DNA from: Gerris lacustris | Lineage: Eukaryota; Arthropoda; Insecta; Hemiptera; Gerridae | Assembly (NCBI GenBank): GCA_951217055.1 | Contig: OX578286.1 | Location: forward strand, 11,233,550 to 11,297,549 | Reading direction: 5' to 3' | DNA: 64,000 nt | Part shown: positions 34,740 through 46,397 of the stretch, piece after piece | Position numbering within the stretch: position 1 is the first letter of the stretch | How the letters are laid out: each line of letters begins with the position of its first letter | Made by a program: the position numbers and the translations under genes | Notes under the pieces: generated by a model | The model's database searches: none | The model's input: the letters and a program-made list of their open reading frames with translations, nothing else | Told to the model about the DNA's origin: nothing

Positions 34740-35765
34740 TAAGAAAATATAGGAGATGATTAACCTAAGGAACTATCAAATTCAAATACTTTGTTAGTTA
34801 ATAACAATCAAAACAAAAGACTAAAGATGTGTCAGTATGGATGGTTAACCTGAAGATGAAAGAAGTATCAAATTCAAATACCTTGTTAGTTAATAACAAT
34901 AAAGAAAATAGACTAAAGATGTGTCAGTATGGATGGTTAACCTGAAGATGAAAGAAGTATCAAATTTAAATACATTGTTAGTTAATTACAATCAAGACAA
35001 TAGACTAAAGATGTGTCAGTATGGATGGTTAACCTGAAGATGAAAGAAGAATTACATTCAAATACCTTGTTGGTTAGTAACTATCACGATAATAGACTAA
35101 ATATGTGTCAGTATGGATGGTTAACCTGAAGATAAAAGAAGTATCAAATTCAAATACCTTGTTATTTAATTACAATCAAGACAATAGACTAAAGATGTGT
35201 CAGTATGGATGGTTAACCTGAAGATGAAAGAAGTATTATATTCAAATACCTTGTTAGTTAATAACAATCAAGACAATAGACTAAAGATGTGTCAGTATGG
35301 ATGGTTAACCTGAAGATGAAAGAAGTATTATATTCAAATACCTTGTTAGTTAATAAGAATCAAGACAATAGACTAAAGATGTGTCAGTATGGATGGTTAA
35401 CCTGAAGATGAAAGAAGAATCAAATTCAAATACCTAGTTAGTTAATAACAATCAAGACAATAGACTAAAGATGTGTCAGTATGGATGGTTAACCTGAAGA
35501 TGAAAGAAGAATCAAATTCAATTACCTAGTTAGTTAATAACAATCAAGACAATAGACTAAAGATGTGTCAGTATGGATGGTTAACCTGAAGATGAAATAA
35601 GCATTAAATTCAAATACATTGTTAGTTAATAACAATCAAGTCAATAGACTAAAGATGTGTCAGTATGGATGGTTAACCTGAAGATGAAAGAAGTATTACA
35701 TTCAAATACCTTGTTGGTTAGTAAGAATATAGACAATAGATTAAGAATGTATCAGTAGATGAATG
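34740..35765 (+). repeat. Minisatellite, 92-bp unit, ~11 copies
   Basis: The unit carries AAAGATGTGTCAGTATGGAT, GGTTAACCTGAAGATGAAAG, AAGTATCAAATTCAAATACC and TTGTTAGTTAATAACAATCA. The GTCAGTATGGATGG block is almost invariant, while the AAATACC half varies more. The first and last units are diverged. Confidence 0.95.
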
Positions 35766-35769
35766 AAAT

Positions 35770-36060
35770 ATCAATTTAAATACCTAGTTAGTTAATAACA
35801 TTGAACTCATTAAATTCAGGATATTTCAGAACGGCTATTAAACCTGATAATGATTAATGTACAATAAAAATATTACAGAATTGAAATCAAGACAATAATT
35901 TAAAGCTGCCTTTCAATCTTTCCACATATTCAGTGCGAGTGACAAAAGGTAGAAACATAAAAAAAGAAAAAGTTGATCATTATAGATATTCAATCATTTT
36001 TAGGACAGCAAAAAACAACCAATAGTATGTTACTATTCTTAGTTATACATAGAAAAAGGA
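35770..36060. other. AT-rich spacer
   Basis: Nothing recognised. Confidence 0.5.
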
Positions 36061-36079
36061 ATAGTTATTTACGTTACTA

Positions 36080-36320
36080 GGCAGCAAAATGGAATTTTTC
36101 TGACAAGTGTTTTAAGTTTTAGTTCCGAGCCGAAGGCGAGGATAGGCTAAACAAATTTACTGCAGAGGTGAAGCCGAGGCAGGAAATTTACTATTTTACT
36201 GACGAGGCGAAGCCGAGTCAACAAAATTACATGTTGACTAACGAGGCGAAGCCGAGGCAGGAAAATGGTAATTACCTGCTAAGGTGTAACCGAAGCAGGT
36301 AATCTTTAAACGAGTCAGGA
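36080..36320 (+). repeat. GC-richer ~57-bp repeat, 4 copies (GAGGCGAAGCCGAGGC)
   Basis: The word GACGAGGCGAAGCCGAG.CA and its variants occur about 57 bases apart near 36125, 36160, 36208 and 36240, with AGGTGTAACCGAAGCAGG as the last degraded copy. The word is partly palindromic. It is clearly richer in GC than its surroundings. It could be the terminal repeat zone of an unrecognised element spanning about 36060-36860. Confidence 0.7.
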
Positions 36321-36324
36321 ATGT

Positions 36325-37150
36325 TTCCTTTGCTGCATAGTTACATACAATATTTGATCTATTAACGGCAAAAAAATTACACTAATTATTATTATATTCC
36401 CTTTTTAATATAATATAATAGAGTTAAAGAAATTAAAGATCTAAAAAAAACGAAAGTTTGAGTCATGAAGAAAACAAAACAAATTCAGTGTTGCCACTAT
36501 TTTTTTATCAACAGCTGTTTTTTATCTCAATTTATAGCAATTTTTTTAACTAATTACTGTAAAATTATAATAAATAAGTTATTACTATAATTATTTAAGT
36601 TGTTTTTAAAAAAATATATAAATATTAAGCATAATATTACACATAAATATATAAAAATGAACAATGTGGGAGTGTTTATAACCTGCAATGTAGTAACCTT
36701 TTTGTAGTAAAATTTTCTTAAAATGTTACAACCTGTTTGTTATTTTGCTGACACTTTATTATTTTGCTGCGAGTTTTTCTGACATGTTACAAAAGAATCA
36801 AGAAAAATGACTTTTTGCAGATTGAAAACAGTACAACAATGCTTAATTTTGCTGCCGTGAGTAGATAAATATATTTTCCAAAACAGTGATGAACTAGAAC
36901 TTTGATTTATTACTTTTGTCTAATCCTGGGTATCCTAAAAATCATGTCACTATTTTACAGTCCCCCAGTTTAATAATACCTTGAGACCCATTATTAAAAT
37001 ATTATAGGAAGCCACTGACCCATTATTATGATATTGTGGGAAGTGTCACTGGCTCTTTCTCATTCACATTTTTTACTCTCCGTGACTGTAGTCTCTAGTG
37101 GTTGAAAGCTATAGCTGTACCTACACGATACAATGACTTCAATGAAGGGG
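36325..37150. other. AT-rich spacer with a short 2-copy repeat
   Basis: GACCCATTATTA.AATATT.T.GGAAG occurs twice at 36986-37045. No gene. Confidence 0.5.
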
Positions 37151-37204
37151 AACCGTCATTCTTTATTCCTAATCATGTCACTCTACTGTTTACCTGTAAA
37201 TTAA

Positions 37205-37965
37205 GCTTAGTTTTTGGGGGAGAGACATTTTTCTTTATTCCTTATTAAGTGACTTCACTGCTGTCTTAAACATCATACTTACTTTTGACGAAGAGACATC
37301 TTTCTTTATTCCATATTCAGTGACATCGCTGCTCACTTTAACAATAAACATACTCTTGGTGAAGAGATATTTTTCTTTATTCCTTATTCAGTGGTTTCAC
37401 TGCTCACTCAAACAATAAACGTACTCTTGTTGGAGAGACATCTTTCTTTATTCCTTATTCAGTGATTTCACTGCTCACTTAAACAATATACATACTCTTG
37501 GCGAAGAGACATCAGTCTTTATTTCTTATTCAGTGACATCGCTGCTCACTTTAACAATAAACATACTCTTGGTGAAGAGACATCAGTCTTTATTCCTTAT
37601 TCAGTGATTTCACTGCTCACTTTAACAATAAACATACTCTTGTTGGAGAGACATCAGTCTTTATACCTTATTCAGTGACATCGCTCCTCACTTTAACAAT
37701 AAACATACTCTTGGTGAAGAGGCATTTTTCTTTATTCCTTATTCAGTGATTTCACTGCTCACTTAAACAATATACATACTCTTGGCGAAGAGACATCAGT
37801 CTTTATTCCTTATTCAGTGACATTGCTGCTCACTTAAACAATAAACATTCTCTAGGTGAAGAGGCATCAGACTTTATTCTTAATCAAGTGACATCACTGC
37901 TTACCTATATATTAAACTTAAGTTTGGTAAAGAGATATTCTTCTTTATTTCAAATCAAGCGAACC
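37205..37965 (+). repeat. Minisatellite, ~71-bp unit, ~10 copies
   Basis: The unit carries CTTGGTGAAGAGACATCAGT, CTTTATTCCTTATTCAGTGA and CATCGCTGCTCACTTTAACA followed by ATAAACATACT. Two variant classes (CATCGCTGC and TTTCACTGC) alternate irregularly. Confidence 0.95.
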
Positions 37966-37968
37966 TTT

Positions 37969-38325
37969 AAGTTTTAACCTTCTTCGCAAGTTTATTCCTT
38001 TTCCACATGCGCAAAAGCATATTTTTATTTACATCTATATCTTCTATAGTGCTAATTTAATTTTTCTAAAAATTTAATGGTTTGTCGAAAGCAGCCCATG
38101 GATAGCTCTAGATTAATTTCAACCTTCTGCTATCTTTAAATTTTGCTTAATTGATACCTTAATTCATATGAAAAATCAAAACAATTTAAGGCAGATTTAA
38201 AAACAAGGGAGAAATTAAATAACTTTGACAATAAAATGTTGTAAAAGCATAAAATCTTTTAAAGAATATACGAAACAAGACGCTAGGAATCTATGTGCCA
38301 CACTGATTGGCAGACTATTCTTTAA
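37969..38325 (-). mobile_element. Family A, minus copy 7, hairpin end missing
   Basis: On the minus strand it runs from the GTCTGCCAATCAGTGTGGCA end through GCAGAAGGTTGAAATTAAT to the CATGTGGAAAAGGAATAAAC zone and then stops. Truncated at about half length. Confidence 0.82.
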
Positions 38326-39130
38326 ATTACTTATATTTTACTTGTTACATTTTTACCTAGGATCATTTAATATTTTAAAGAACCCTCTTTAAATTTAATT
38401 GTACATTTAGCGTTTAAAAATTTTCTTGTTTTGTTTAAAGAGTCCTCTGATGTAAAATAATACAATAAAAATTATTGAAGAAAGTATTATTTAATTTTGT
38501 TTGAATAACTCTTCAATTAACAAAGATAATTATAATTATCAAATAACTATAATAATAATAATAATAATAATTATTATTATTTTAATTATTTACATTTTAC
38601 TTGTTACATTTCTATTTAAGATAATTCAATGTCTTATATAAAGAACCCTCTTTAAATTTATACTACTTTAAAGCTTGTAAAGTTATATTTTTAAAGAGAT
38701 CTTTGTTGCTCTTAAAAGTTCAGAAAAAAAGAGAGATAAGAACTTCTTTTTTGGGGGGAATAAAAAAGGTGGTATTTCCAAAAAACCTAAGTTTGTAAGT
38801 TCCTCGTTTTCTTGTATTTTTATTTTTTTTTAAAGTAAGAAGAGTTTCTTAAGTGGCGAGAAATAAAAAGGAATTTCTGTAGCCGTTGGAAGGAAGCGAA
38901 GAAAAAGAAGAAGGAAAAAAAAAAGGTCCTGGACCCTGAGAATGATTATTCCTATTGCATACTAATGAAGTTGGATGCCGTGGCAGGATACTCCCTAAAC
39001 GCGTAGGCACATGACAACCCAAGCTAAGACCAGCAAGAAAAATATTTTTTTGGGAGTCCATTTTAAGTTTTTGTTCATTTACTTGTATCCGATCTTTTTG
39101 TAATTCCTTCTTTTGCTATAAAGACATGTT

Positions 39131-39161
<31 letters not shown>

Positions 39162-39270
39162 ACCAGATGTTGAATATTCGCGACTTAAATTAAGCTAGAT
39201 GGTGTTGAAATTTATGATTTTTGTTATTAATTCTTTAGCAGAATGGTCGAAATTAAATGAAAACAGGAGA
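38326..39270. other. AT-rich spacer with a ~255-bp duplicated block and poly-T
   Basis: The block CTTGTTACATTT.TA.CTA and AAAGAACCCTCTTTAAATTT is present near 38340 and 38598. A palindromic (AAT)n(ATT)n lies at 38546-38585. A poly-T run lies at 39136-39161. The minus-strand 70-codon frame at 38849-39061 shows no domain. Confidence 0.5.
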
Positions 39271-39274
39271 GTGT

Positions 39275-39640
39275 TTTAAGCTATTACTTCCATGAAAATG
39301 GAAGTATGGTGATACCCTCCAAAACGTGATTCCGAGATCTCTGTGAAGGAGGGGTCTTACGGACCCGGGGGTATCATTGAAATCCGTTTCATATACATGT
39401 ATGTCTGTGCGTACGTATGTATGTACGTACGTACGTACGTACGTACGTTCGTTCGGAACTTAAAACCTTTATAACATCGCTTCAAGACATCGTATTGAGA
39501 TGCGGTTTTCGGCATTTTTTAGAACTTTGGACGGAAAAACTGATGGCGCAAACCCGAACATCGAAGCTTACGACGTTTCGGAGCTACAGTCACTTAAGCA
39601 CGAAATCGGTCTGTCGACGATAACTTTAGTAGGCTTTATT
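39275..39640 (+). other. GC-richer segment with (TACG)n microsatellite
   Basis: A TACG tetranucleotide run lies at 39410-39450, flanked by better-balanced sequence: ACCCTCCAAAACGTGATTCC upstream and CGGAACTTAAAACC downstream. The arrangement, a short tetranucleotide array in a GC-richer block, resembles transposon fragments of arthropods. No end or target duplication was found. The overlapping 68-codon frame shows no domain. Confidence 0.5.
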
Positions 39641-39644
39641 TGAT

Positions 39645-40435
39645 TTCAATTTCCTTTGGGGTATATATGTGTCCTATATAAAGAGAAGTAAATGTCAAGT
39701 ATAAAGAAAATGTAAACAAATAAACAAAAATTGAATAATTATTTTTTTTGTTATAAAGGATAAAGATTAATAAATTTGTTTTGTTTTCGTATAAACTCAC
39801 CTAGAACTCTAGATGTAAACAAACCTCCTTTCTCTCTTATCTTTTTACATTCTACCGACATTTATAAGGTAACATTTTATTTTTATGTTAACTGTATATT
39901 TAATTGTGTTTATTATCATTATTATTTTTGTTAAATTTTGGCTTTCTGTTGTAAAACTATAATCAATATTAGCTGTTTGTACGATGTAGTTTATACTGAG
40001 TTCTCTCTTGCTCACGTATTGACATCACAACATTTCATGGAAGTCATGTGTGGGATTTCCACACCGGTACTTCATCTTTTTTCGATTCTAAAGTAGATAA
40101 TGTCTTATTATTTTAATGTTGTGAGCTCTTCATCCCTGATTTATCCCGCTCCTAATGGACGGCTGCGTATTTTTCCATATCCTAAAGTTTGGAGGTTGTT
40201 TAATGAACGCGTAATATTGGAGTACCCAAAACAGACCCATACTTCTGTCAGTTTGCTAGACCAGGCTTCTTCTCCCCCCCCCCCCCTTACTAATACTACT
40301 AAGCTAATCGTCTTGATTCCACAGCGTTTATAATATAAGCTACAATAAACTAAACATGATTGTACCATCGACTAAACATAACTTTGATCAAATTTGTGAC
40401 TAAAACATACCTTACAAGACCATGTCATCTAACAG
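39645..40435. other. Spacer with a C run
   Basis: A 13-14-base C run lies near 40275-40288, with overlapping frames on both strands that have no domain. Nothing else is supported. Confidence 0.5.
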
Positions 40436-40443
40436 GTATAGCT

Positions 40444-40634
40444 GGCACATCTTTAGATTGTTACTCCCCTTATAAAAAAGACAGAGGGGAGTAACAATCA
40501 AAAGATGGTGTACAGAATGTTCTTCTTTAGACTGTTACACCCCTTATAAAAACAGAAGTGTGATATTCCTTTGTACTAAAGTACATTGGACTGAACATCC
40601 CTTTGTCTTAATAGTTATTCAGTCAGTTACTTAT

Positions 40635-40667
<33 letters not shown>

Positions 40668-40697
40668 CATAGGGGAGTAACAATCTAAAGAAGTACC
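40444..40697. mobile_element. ACTCCCC MITE copy 4 with an expanded A run
   Basis: It is bounded by GGCACATCTTTAGATTG and CTAAAGAAGTACC and contains a 27-base A run at about 40641-40667 in place of a shorter A stretch in other copies. Clear target duplication not seen. Confidence 0.82.
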
Positions 40698-40699
40698 AC

Positions 40700-41080
40700 T
40701 TCAGGAATAAGAGCTTTATGGAGGTTATATTATTGGATTTAAACTAGGCATCGCGTGCTCTATCTTTGAAGCGAGCGTATTGCAATATAATACTGAATAT
40801 TAATATTTGTTATTCATGATGAATGTCATAGTTGAAGATAAGTGGAAGAGGGTAGTGTGAGGTAGAGTGGGGGTACTCGGTACAAAGCTTTACTTCCTAA
40901 CCAAACCTACACACAGTACGACTATAAGAATCTTAACCACCCGTCATAGCTTTTAAACTAATATTATAAATGTATCACTTCATTACTCAAATACTACTGC
41001 TTGTATCAAGTTGAAATTTTACATACTTGTTTCAATTGCACTTTAGACGATGTATATGAAGTTTTATTAAAATCGTTACG
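40700..41080. other. Spacer
   Basis: Mixed AT-rich sequence. No element recognised. Confidence 0.45.
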
Positions 41081-41084
41081 TTTT

Positions 41085-41515
41085 ACGTTAGAACGTAAGA
41101 TATCGGTAAAAAGGTTGTTTTCTCTATTTTAAACGTTTAGGTACGCTTTAAATAGTTTTAACGATCTTTATTAATTCATAGCAGTGTCGTTGTTGGTTTT
41201 ACTAAAAAAAATTATTTGAAAAAAAATGTTCGTCTCATCGAATAGGTGATGATAGAATTTTTTCCTGTCCTGAAATTCCAATTTTAAATTTGAAGCTCAC
41301 GTTTACTCGAGCATTGCGCGCGAACTGTTGGACGGATCACGCTGTCCAACGAACTTAGCCTGAGTATTAGTTAGAGGATCATGTATACCAAATTTCAACT
41401 AAATCGGTCAACTTTTACTCAAGTTATCGTCACACGCGTAAACGTTACAGACAGACAGACAAGATGCATATTTCGTTGAATGTAGGAAGCTCGCTTACGC
41501 TCGCTTCAATAAACT
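41085..41515 (-). mobile_element. Family F repeat, minus copy
   Basis: On the minus strand it starts near the hairpin GAAGCGAGCG-TAA-GCGAGCTTC. It then has (GTCT)n, GACGATAACTTGAGTAAAAG and a GAAATTTGGTATACATG core, followed by a CG-rich part (GCGCGCAATGCTCGAGTAAA). The same order occurs on the plus strand at 42143-42930, which defines a family. It is non-coding. Confidence 0.75.
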
Positions 41516-41938
41516 GTCTTCCACGTTTTACGTTGAGAGACAAATATTTTTTAAACCGGTAGCAAGATTAAGTAGTTGTTTAAGATTTTAAGAGTATATG
41601 AGCATTAATAAAAAAAATTGAAAACAAAGCTTTAAAAAGTGAATTTAAGTGTTACTACATTTAAAAAAACCTGGTACTATTAGATTAAATTTAACTAATG
41701 TGCACTGCAGTCGTATGCTTTCAGATCCATAATTATGACTAGAGACCACTTTACACTATGTTACTATGTCTTATGACTTTCCGTCAGTCTAAATCGTACA
41801 CAAAAAGTTTTATTGTTTTTTTTTGTTCTCTTATGTTTACACTTTTTAACTTGAGTCATATGATATGACGGTGAAACTTTTATTTTAAAGGAAACAAAAA
41901 ACAACTTTGGAAACAAAACAAACAAGAGAAGTATAACT

Positions 41939-42967
41939 GGTACTTCTTTAGATTGTTACTCCCCTGCCTTTTTTTTAGAATATAAATGACTGTGACTAAA
42001 TATCTATTAAGACAAAGGGATGTTTAGTCCAATGTACTTTGAGGCAAAGGAATATCACACTTCTGTTTTTATAAGGGGAGTAACAGTCTAGAGAAGAACA
42101 TTCCGTACATCTTCTTTAGATTGTTACTCCCCTCTGATTTTTGGAACGAAGTTCCTTATGGCTCGTTCTAGAGCCCGGGAGTGAATCCGAAAAAAAAACG
42201 ACCAAAATCACCGTCCAAAATTACCGTCACAAAATCACCGTCGCGCAAAATCCGTCACGAAATCTACAGATGACGATAACTTGAGTAAAAGCTCACCGAG
42301 TTAGATGAAATTTGGTACACATGTTCATTTTACCAATGCCCAGGCTGAGTTTGTCGGAAAACGTTATCCGCTCAAGCGTTCACGCGCAACGCTCGCGTAA
42401 ACGTAAGCTTTAAAAGACGGGAAAAAGTGTTATTAAGGAAGCCTGTTACTTGACTTATTTTGATTATTTTTGTTATATATGTCAAAAATTTCGCTTCGTT
42501 TGGTAAATAAGTATAATATAATCGTGTAAAATTTCACCCTGATACAAGCAGAAGATGTAGAGTAGGGAAGAGATATATTTTAAATTAATTGACCGGGTAG
42601 GTAGAAAACAGTCCTATTTCAATCCAAACTCCTTTAACAAACATACTCTTTCACAATAAACTCATAATGATCAACAAGTTTCTTATATTTAATATATATT
42701 TATAGTAAGACGCTTGCTTTAATTATACAAATAATGATTTTCTTTTAATTTTGCCTTAACTCTGCCAGGTACAAACAGTTCGTTACTTTTAATTTTGTCT
42801 CTTTTCTAACTCCGCCATGTATAAGTAGTTAACAATATATACGTACTTAGCAGTGTGATTTTATAATTTACATTTATTGAAAACTGTAAGGAACTTCGTT
42901 CCTACCGGGAGTCCCGCGACACTACACGTATTTTTTTTTATATGGGATAACAATCTAAATAAGTGCC
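41939..42967. mobile_element. ACTCCCC MITE copy 5, split by a family F insertion
   Basis: The left part starts GGTACTTCTTTAGATTG at 41939 and the right part ends CTAAATAAGTGCC at 42967. The flanks GTATAACT and ATATAACC match at 6 of 8 positions, a decayed target duplication. MITE sequence stops after CCCCTCTGATTTTT at about 42142 and resumes at about 42931 with T-rich sequence and GGGATAACAATCTAAAT. Confidence 0.82.
42143..42930 (+). mobile_element. Family F insertion inside the MITE
   Basis: The about 790-bp insert starts at GGAACGAAGTTCCTTATGG, and near its end it carries the complementary GTAAGGAACTTCGTTCC. The GGAACGAAGTTCC word is itself a palindrome. The interior shares GATGACGATAACTTGAGTAA, GAAATTTGGTACACATGTTC and the CGCGCAACGCTCGCGTAAAC block with the minus copy at 41085-41515. 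There is no coding frame. Confidence 0.78.
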
Positions 42968-42974
42968 ATATAAC

Positions 42975-44130
42975 CTTTACTTTGTAACAGTAGCCTAAAA
43001 AAAACCTTTCATATTTTGACAAATTACACGAAAAATCATAACAAAACTAGAGGACGGTTGCTATTCCTTGTGACTCACAATATGCTTTTCTGTATGATTA
43101 ATCAAATAGAAAATCATACCGTGTAGACAGTTATAAATTAGCTTATGACACATTCATAAGAGAAGTGATAACAAAAATCGCATTGTGTAAACTGGTCTTA
43201 AGCAATAACAACTTTTTGTACACTATAGCTGAAGATTCTAAAAATGCATTAGAGAATCCATGCTTAAGTTCTTTTTTAGTCATAGAAGATAGTCCATAAA
43301 TGTATTCATGAAGCTAGTGGGCGATGTTCTATTATTTTTTTTTTTTTATTTCAGAACAAAAAGTAAAGTAAATAAAACAAAAAAAACTATTTTGCATTTA
43401 GACCTAGTCACTTGTGCATTATAAAAGCAAAAACACAAATCACTTAAGTTAAAATCCCTTACTTGCAAAATGCAAACAAAACACCTGGTGCATTTAAATA
43501 ATATGGTAAAAAGAATTCACGCCATTACAATATGACTAACAGAAGATATCTTCAAGGAATGCAAATCAGCACCCGTTTGCAATTCCCCTGAAGTGATTGG
43601 TAAGGAATGCAAGATGGTACCATAACTCACCGGAGAATGACAGTGAGAAAATACAAAAAAAGGGATTAGCAAATGTCTATTATCTCAATTGTGTGATAAG
43701 GAAATAGCAAGTCATCAAGTGAGTAACAAAACTAGCTAATTAAATAGGTAATAAAAATTAATGAGTGGTTAATATAATTACTTTTCCATTAGACACTGTC
43801 ATAAAATATGAATAAGCAATTAATCAACAATTATTATATTGCTTACTCATAATGGCTGTCAAAATCTATTTTTGAACATTGTTAATGATCTTGTATATAA
43901 TTAACATAAACAAATTTGATAGTCCACACTTATTTCATGATCAGGTTTACCATTTTAAAATAAAACGTCACTAATTTAATTTTCTTGATTGTTATTAACT
44001 AACAAGGTGGCGGAAAAATGTAGTACCCATCTCTATTATATTGCCTTAATATACTCGTATAACAATCAAAGAGTCAGATTAAGGTACTTCTTAAGGTATT
44101 ACTTGATCAGGTTTACTATCCATTTTACCA
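42975..44130. other. AT-rich spacer
   Basis: A weak palindrome AATAAGCAAT...ATTGCTTACT lies near 43810-43850. No gene or known element. Confidence 0.5.
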
Positions 44131-44137
44131 TTTTGCT

Positions 44138-44692
44138 ACCGTGCTTACCGAAGGTAACGGAAGCTATGTGATCGTTCTGAAGAACGAAAAAAGGGAACAA
44201 TTTTGGTTCCATATCTGTCAGTCAATTCGTCGTTCAATTTTTGCGAACCAAAATATCTTAAAAACTACACTTCCAATTTTAATGAAATTTGTATGGTAGG
44301 TCATAATTAGCCCATTGTTGATCCCATATAAGTTTCAACCTTCTGCACCTATTTGTTTCTCTTCCACATGCGCACAAACATACATTTATTTACACCTATA
44401 GCTTCAAAAGTACTTATCTGATTTGAATAAAACTTTTATAGCTTATCGAAAGTAACCCGCAGATAGCCCCAGATTAATTTGAACCGCCTGCACTCTTTAA
44501 CTTTTGCTAAATTGATACTTTAATTCGTGTAAAAACTCAAAACAATTTACACAGTAAAAAAAAAAAAAAAAACGAGGAAAAAATTAAAACAATTAGACAA
44601 TAATGGCTTGTAAAAGCATAAAAACAATAAAGTACGCGGATGGCATGCGAGGAAGCTATGAGCCACACCAATTGGCAGTCTATTTTTTCTAT
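44138..44692 (-). mobile_element. Family A, near-complete minus copy 8
   Basis: It begins (plus coordinates) at GTGCTTACCGAAGGTAACGG with both hairpins and ends ACCAATTGGCAGTCTATTTT. All blocks of the family are present in order, and the GACA tract is reduced. Confidence 0.92.
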
Positions 44693-44728
44693 TATTATTT
44701 TACCTTATTTTTATTTTTGCCTTATTAA

Positions 44729-45200
44729 ATCCGAGCTTACCGAAGGTAACGGAAGCTAAATGATCGTTTTGAAGAACGAAACATCTTTAGTTCTCCGATT
44801 TCAAAAATTCCAAGACAAAAATCTGTTTCTGACATTGGAAACATTTTTGGTTCCATAACACTCTGACTGTTTGTCGGTCTGTCGCTCAATTTTTGCTAAC
44901 CAACATATCTTAAAAACTACTCGTCCGATTTTGATGTAGGTCATAATTAGCCCATTGTTGATCCCATATACGTTTCAACCTTCTGCACCAATTTGTTTCT
45001 CTTCCACATGCGCACAAACATACATTTGTTTACACCTATAGCTTCAAATGTATACTGATCTGATTTTTATGAAATGTGGATGGTTTTTCGTAGTAATAGA
45101 CCGCAGATAGCACCAGATTAATTTCAACCGTCTGCGCTCTTAAACTTTTGCATAATTGATACTTTAATTCATGCATAAATACCAAAACAATTTTGACATA
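44729..45200 (-). mobile_element. Family A, minus copy 9, joined to an inverted fragment
   Basis: It starts at CCGAGCTTACCGAAGGTAAC only about 40 bases after copy 8 ends and stops at AAAACAATTTTGACATATC. It therefore lacks the GCCAATTA end. Confidence 0.9.
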
Positions 45201-45202
45201 TC

Positions 45203-45410
45203 AAAATACTCTGTCAATTAGAGTGGCACATAGCTACCTCGCGTTCTATTTTGTAGAATTTAATGATTTTATACTATTCCACGTTTTCTCATTTATTATT
45301 TAGCTACAACTATAAAAATAATAATAACAAGCAGCTTGTTCACATAAGGCATACTATCAAAACCTATTATTGTCAAATGTTTTTAAATTTCCCCGTTTAT
45401 GTATGAAGAC
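45203..45410 (+). mobile_element. Family A, plus-strand left-end fragment 10
   Basis: It reads CTGTCAATTAGAGTGGCACA then TAGCTACCTCGCGTTCTATT, the left end of family A in plus orientation, directly abutting the truncated minus copy 9. A second patch (ACCTATTATTGTCAAATG, TTTCCCCGTTT) near 45360-45400 continues it after an insertion of about 50 bases. Confidence 0.8.
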
Positions 45411-45727
45411 GCAGATAAAGCAGTTCTGAAATGGATGAAAATGGTACAGGATAAAAATTTCCGTCTTTCAGGAAAGAAATATGTGTGAGACTCTCACGCA
45501 TTAGAAGGGAAACTTAAGTTCTAGAAACAGTAGATTTTATGAATTGCTCTCTTTGCATTTTTTGACGATTTTATCATTTCAGGATTAAGAAATGATTTTT
45601 TAAGAATGAATTTAATTGAAAAATGAAGAAAACATGAAAATAACATTTATATACGAGTATATTATATTATTATAATGTGTGTAATATTACGCTTATTTTA
45701 CCAATTCTGTTAATTGAAAAATGATCT

Positions 45728-45805
45728 ACTACCGTGGTGCAATGTTTAGCACTTGTGCTCGCTGAATCAGAGGTTGGAAGATCAAGACTAGTCCAAGTGT
45801 AAGAT
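45728..45805 (+). mobile_element. tRNA-like segment, SINE head candidate
   Basis: CCGTGGTGCAATGTTTAGCAC matches a tRNA A box and D-arm (GTGC pairs with GCAC). GGTTGGAAGATCAAGACT, about 50 bases on, resembles a decayed B box. It could be the head of the SINE family whose body follows at 45960-46125. Confidence 0.45.
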
Positions 45806-45954
45806 CTTTTACAGGTATATCTTTTACTTAGACAAGTCTCGAATTACAAACTTCCTTACAGTCAAATTAAGTTTCATTCAAGCCAACTTACTCTGCCGCG
45901 CCTAAAGAAGTTTTACTTCAAAAGTTCTTTATAACGAAATTTCTAGTTTAAATC

Positions 45955-46125
45955 TAGGATTCGAACCACGGGCCTCAATATAGAGGCCCGTGATTCGAGA
46001 GGTGCTTCGAATCCCGGCAATGGAGTTTATTTTTCTCTGTCTATCTTCCGATGTAAATAGTAATTATAATTTGATTTAAACTAAAATTTAAACTTTCCGT
46101 AGTATGAATACTACCAAAAACTTAA
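45955..46125 (+). mobile_element. SINE-like copy 1 with inverted head
   Basis: The word GGATTCGAACCACGGGCCTC is followed six bases later by its complement GAGGCCCGTGATTCGA, so the tRNA T-arm region is present in both orientations. GCTTCGAATCCCGGCAATGG and the body TTTTTCTCTGTCTATCTTCC, TTTGATTTAAACTAAAATTT and TATGAATACTA follow. That body matches copy 2 below. The head is scrambled. Confidence 0.7.
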
Positions 46126-46227
46126 TAAATGAATTTCTAATTGATTGTACAAGGAACAGGTACCAATTGGGTACTTTGTAATTATAAGCGATATTTCTCG
46201 GTCTAGTTCTACTGTCGTAAATGTCGA

Positions 46228-46345
46228 AAAAAATAGAAGGGAGTAACAATCTAAAGTATGTTCTTTAATCTCCGGAATGTTCTTCTTTAGATTGGTACTC
46301 CCCTTATAAAAAATTATAAGAGAGTTACAATCTAGACTTGTGAAA
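46228..46345. mobile_element. ACTCCCC MITE fragment, copy 6
   Basis: It contains GGGAGTAACAATCTAAAG, TTCTTCTTTAGATTGGTAC and TCCCCTTATAAAAAATTATA. Both outer ends are degraded. Confidence 0.75.
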
Positions 46346-46397
46346 AATTGAAAGCTTAATTCGGGATTAGGTGTCGCTTTGACAGAGGAAATTATTC

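Noticed and set aside
34740..35765. CRISPR-like array
   Set aside because: The 92-bp units are repeated throughout with no unique spacers, and the DNA is eukaryotic.
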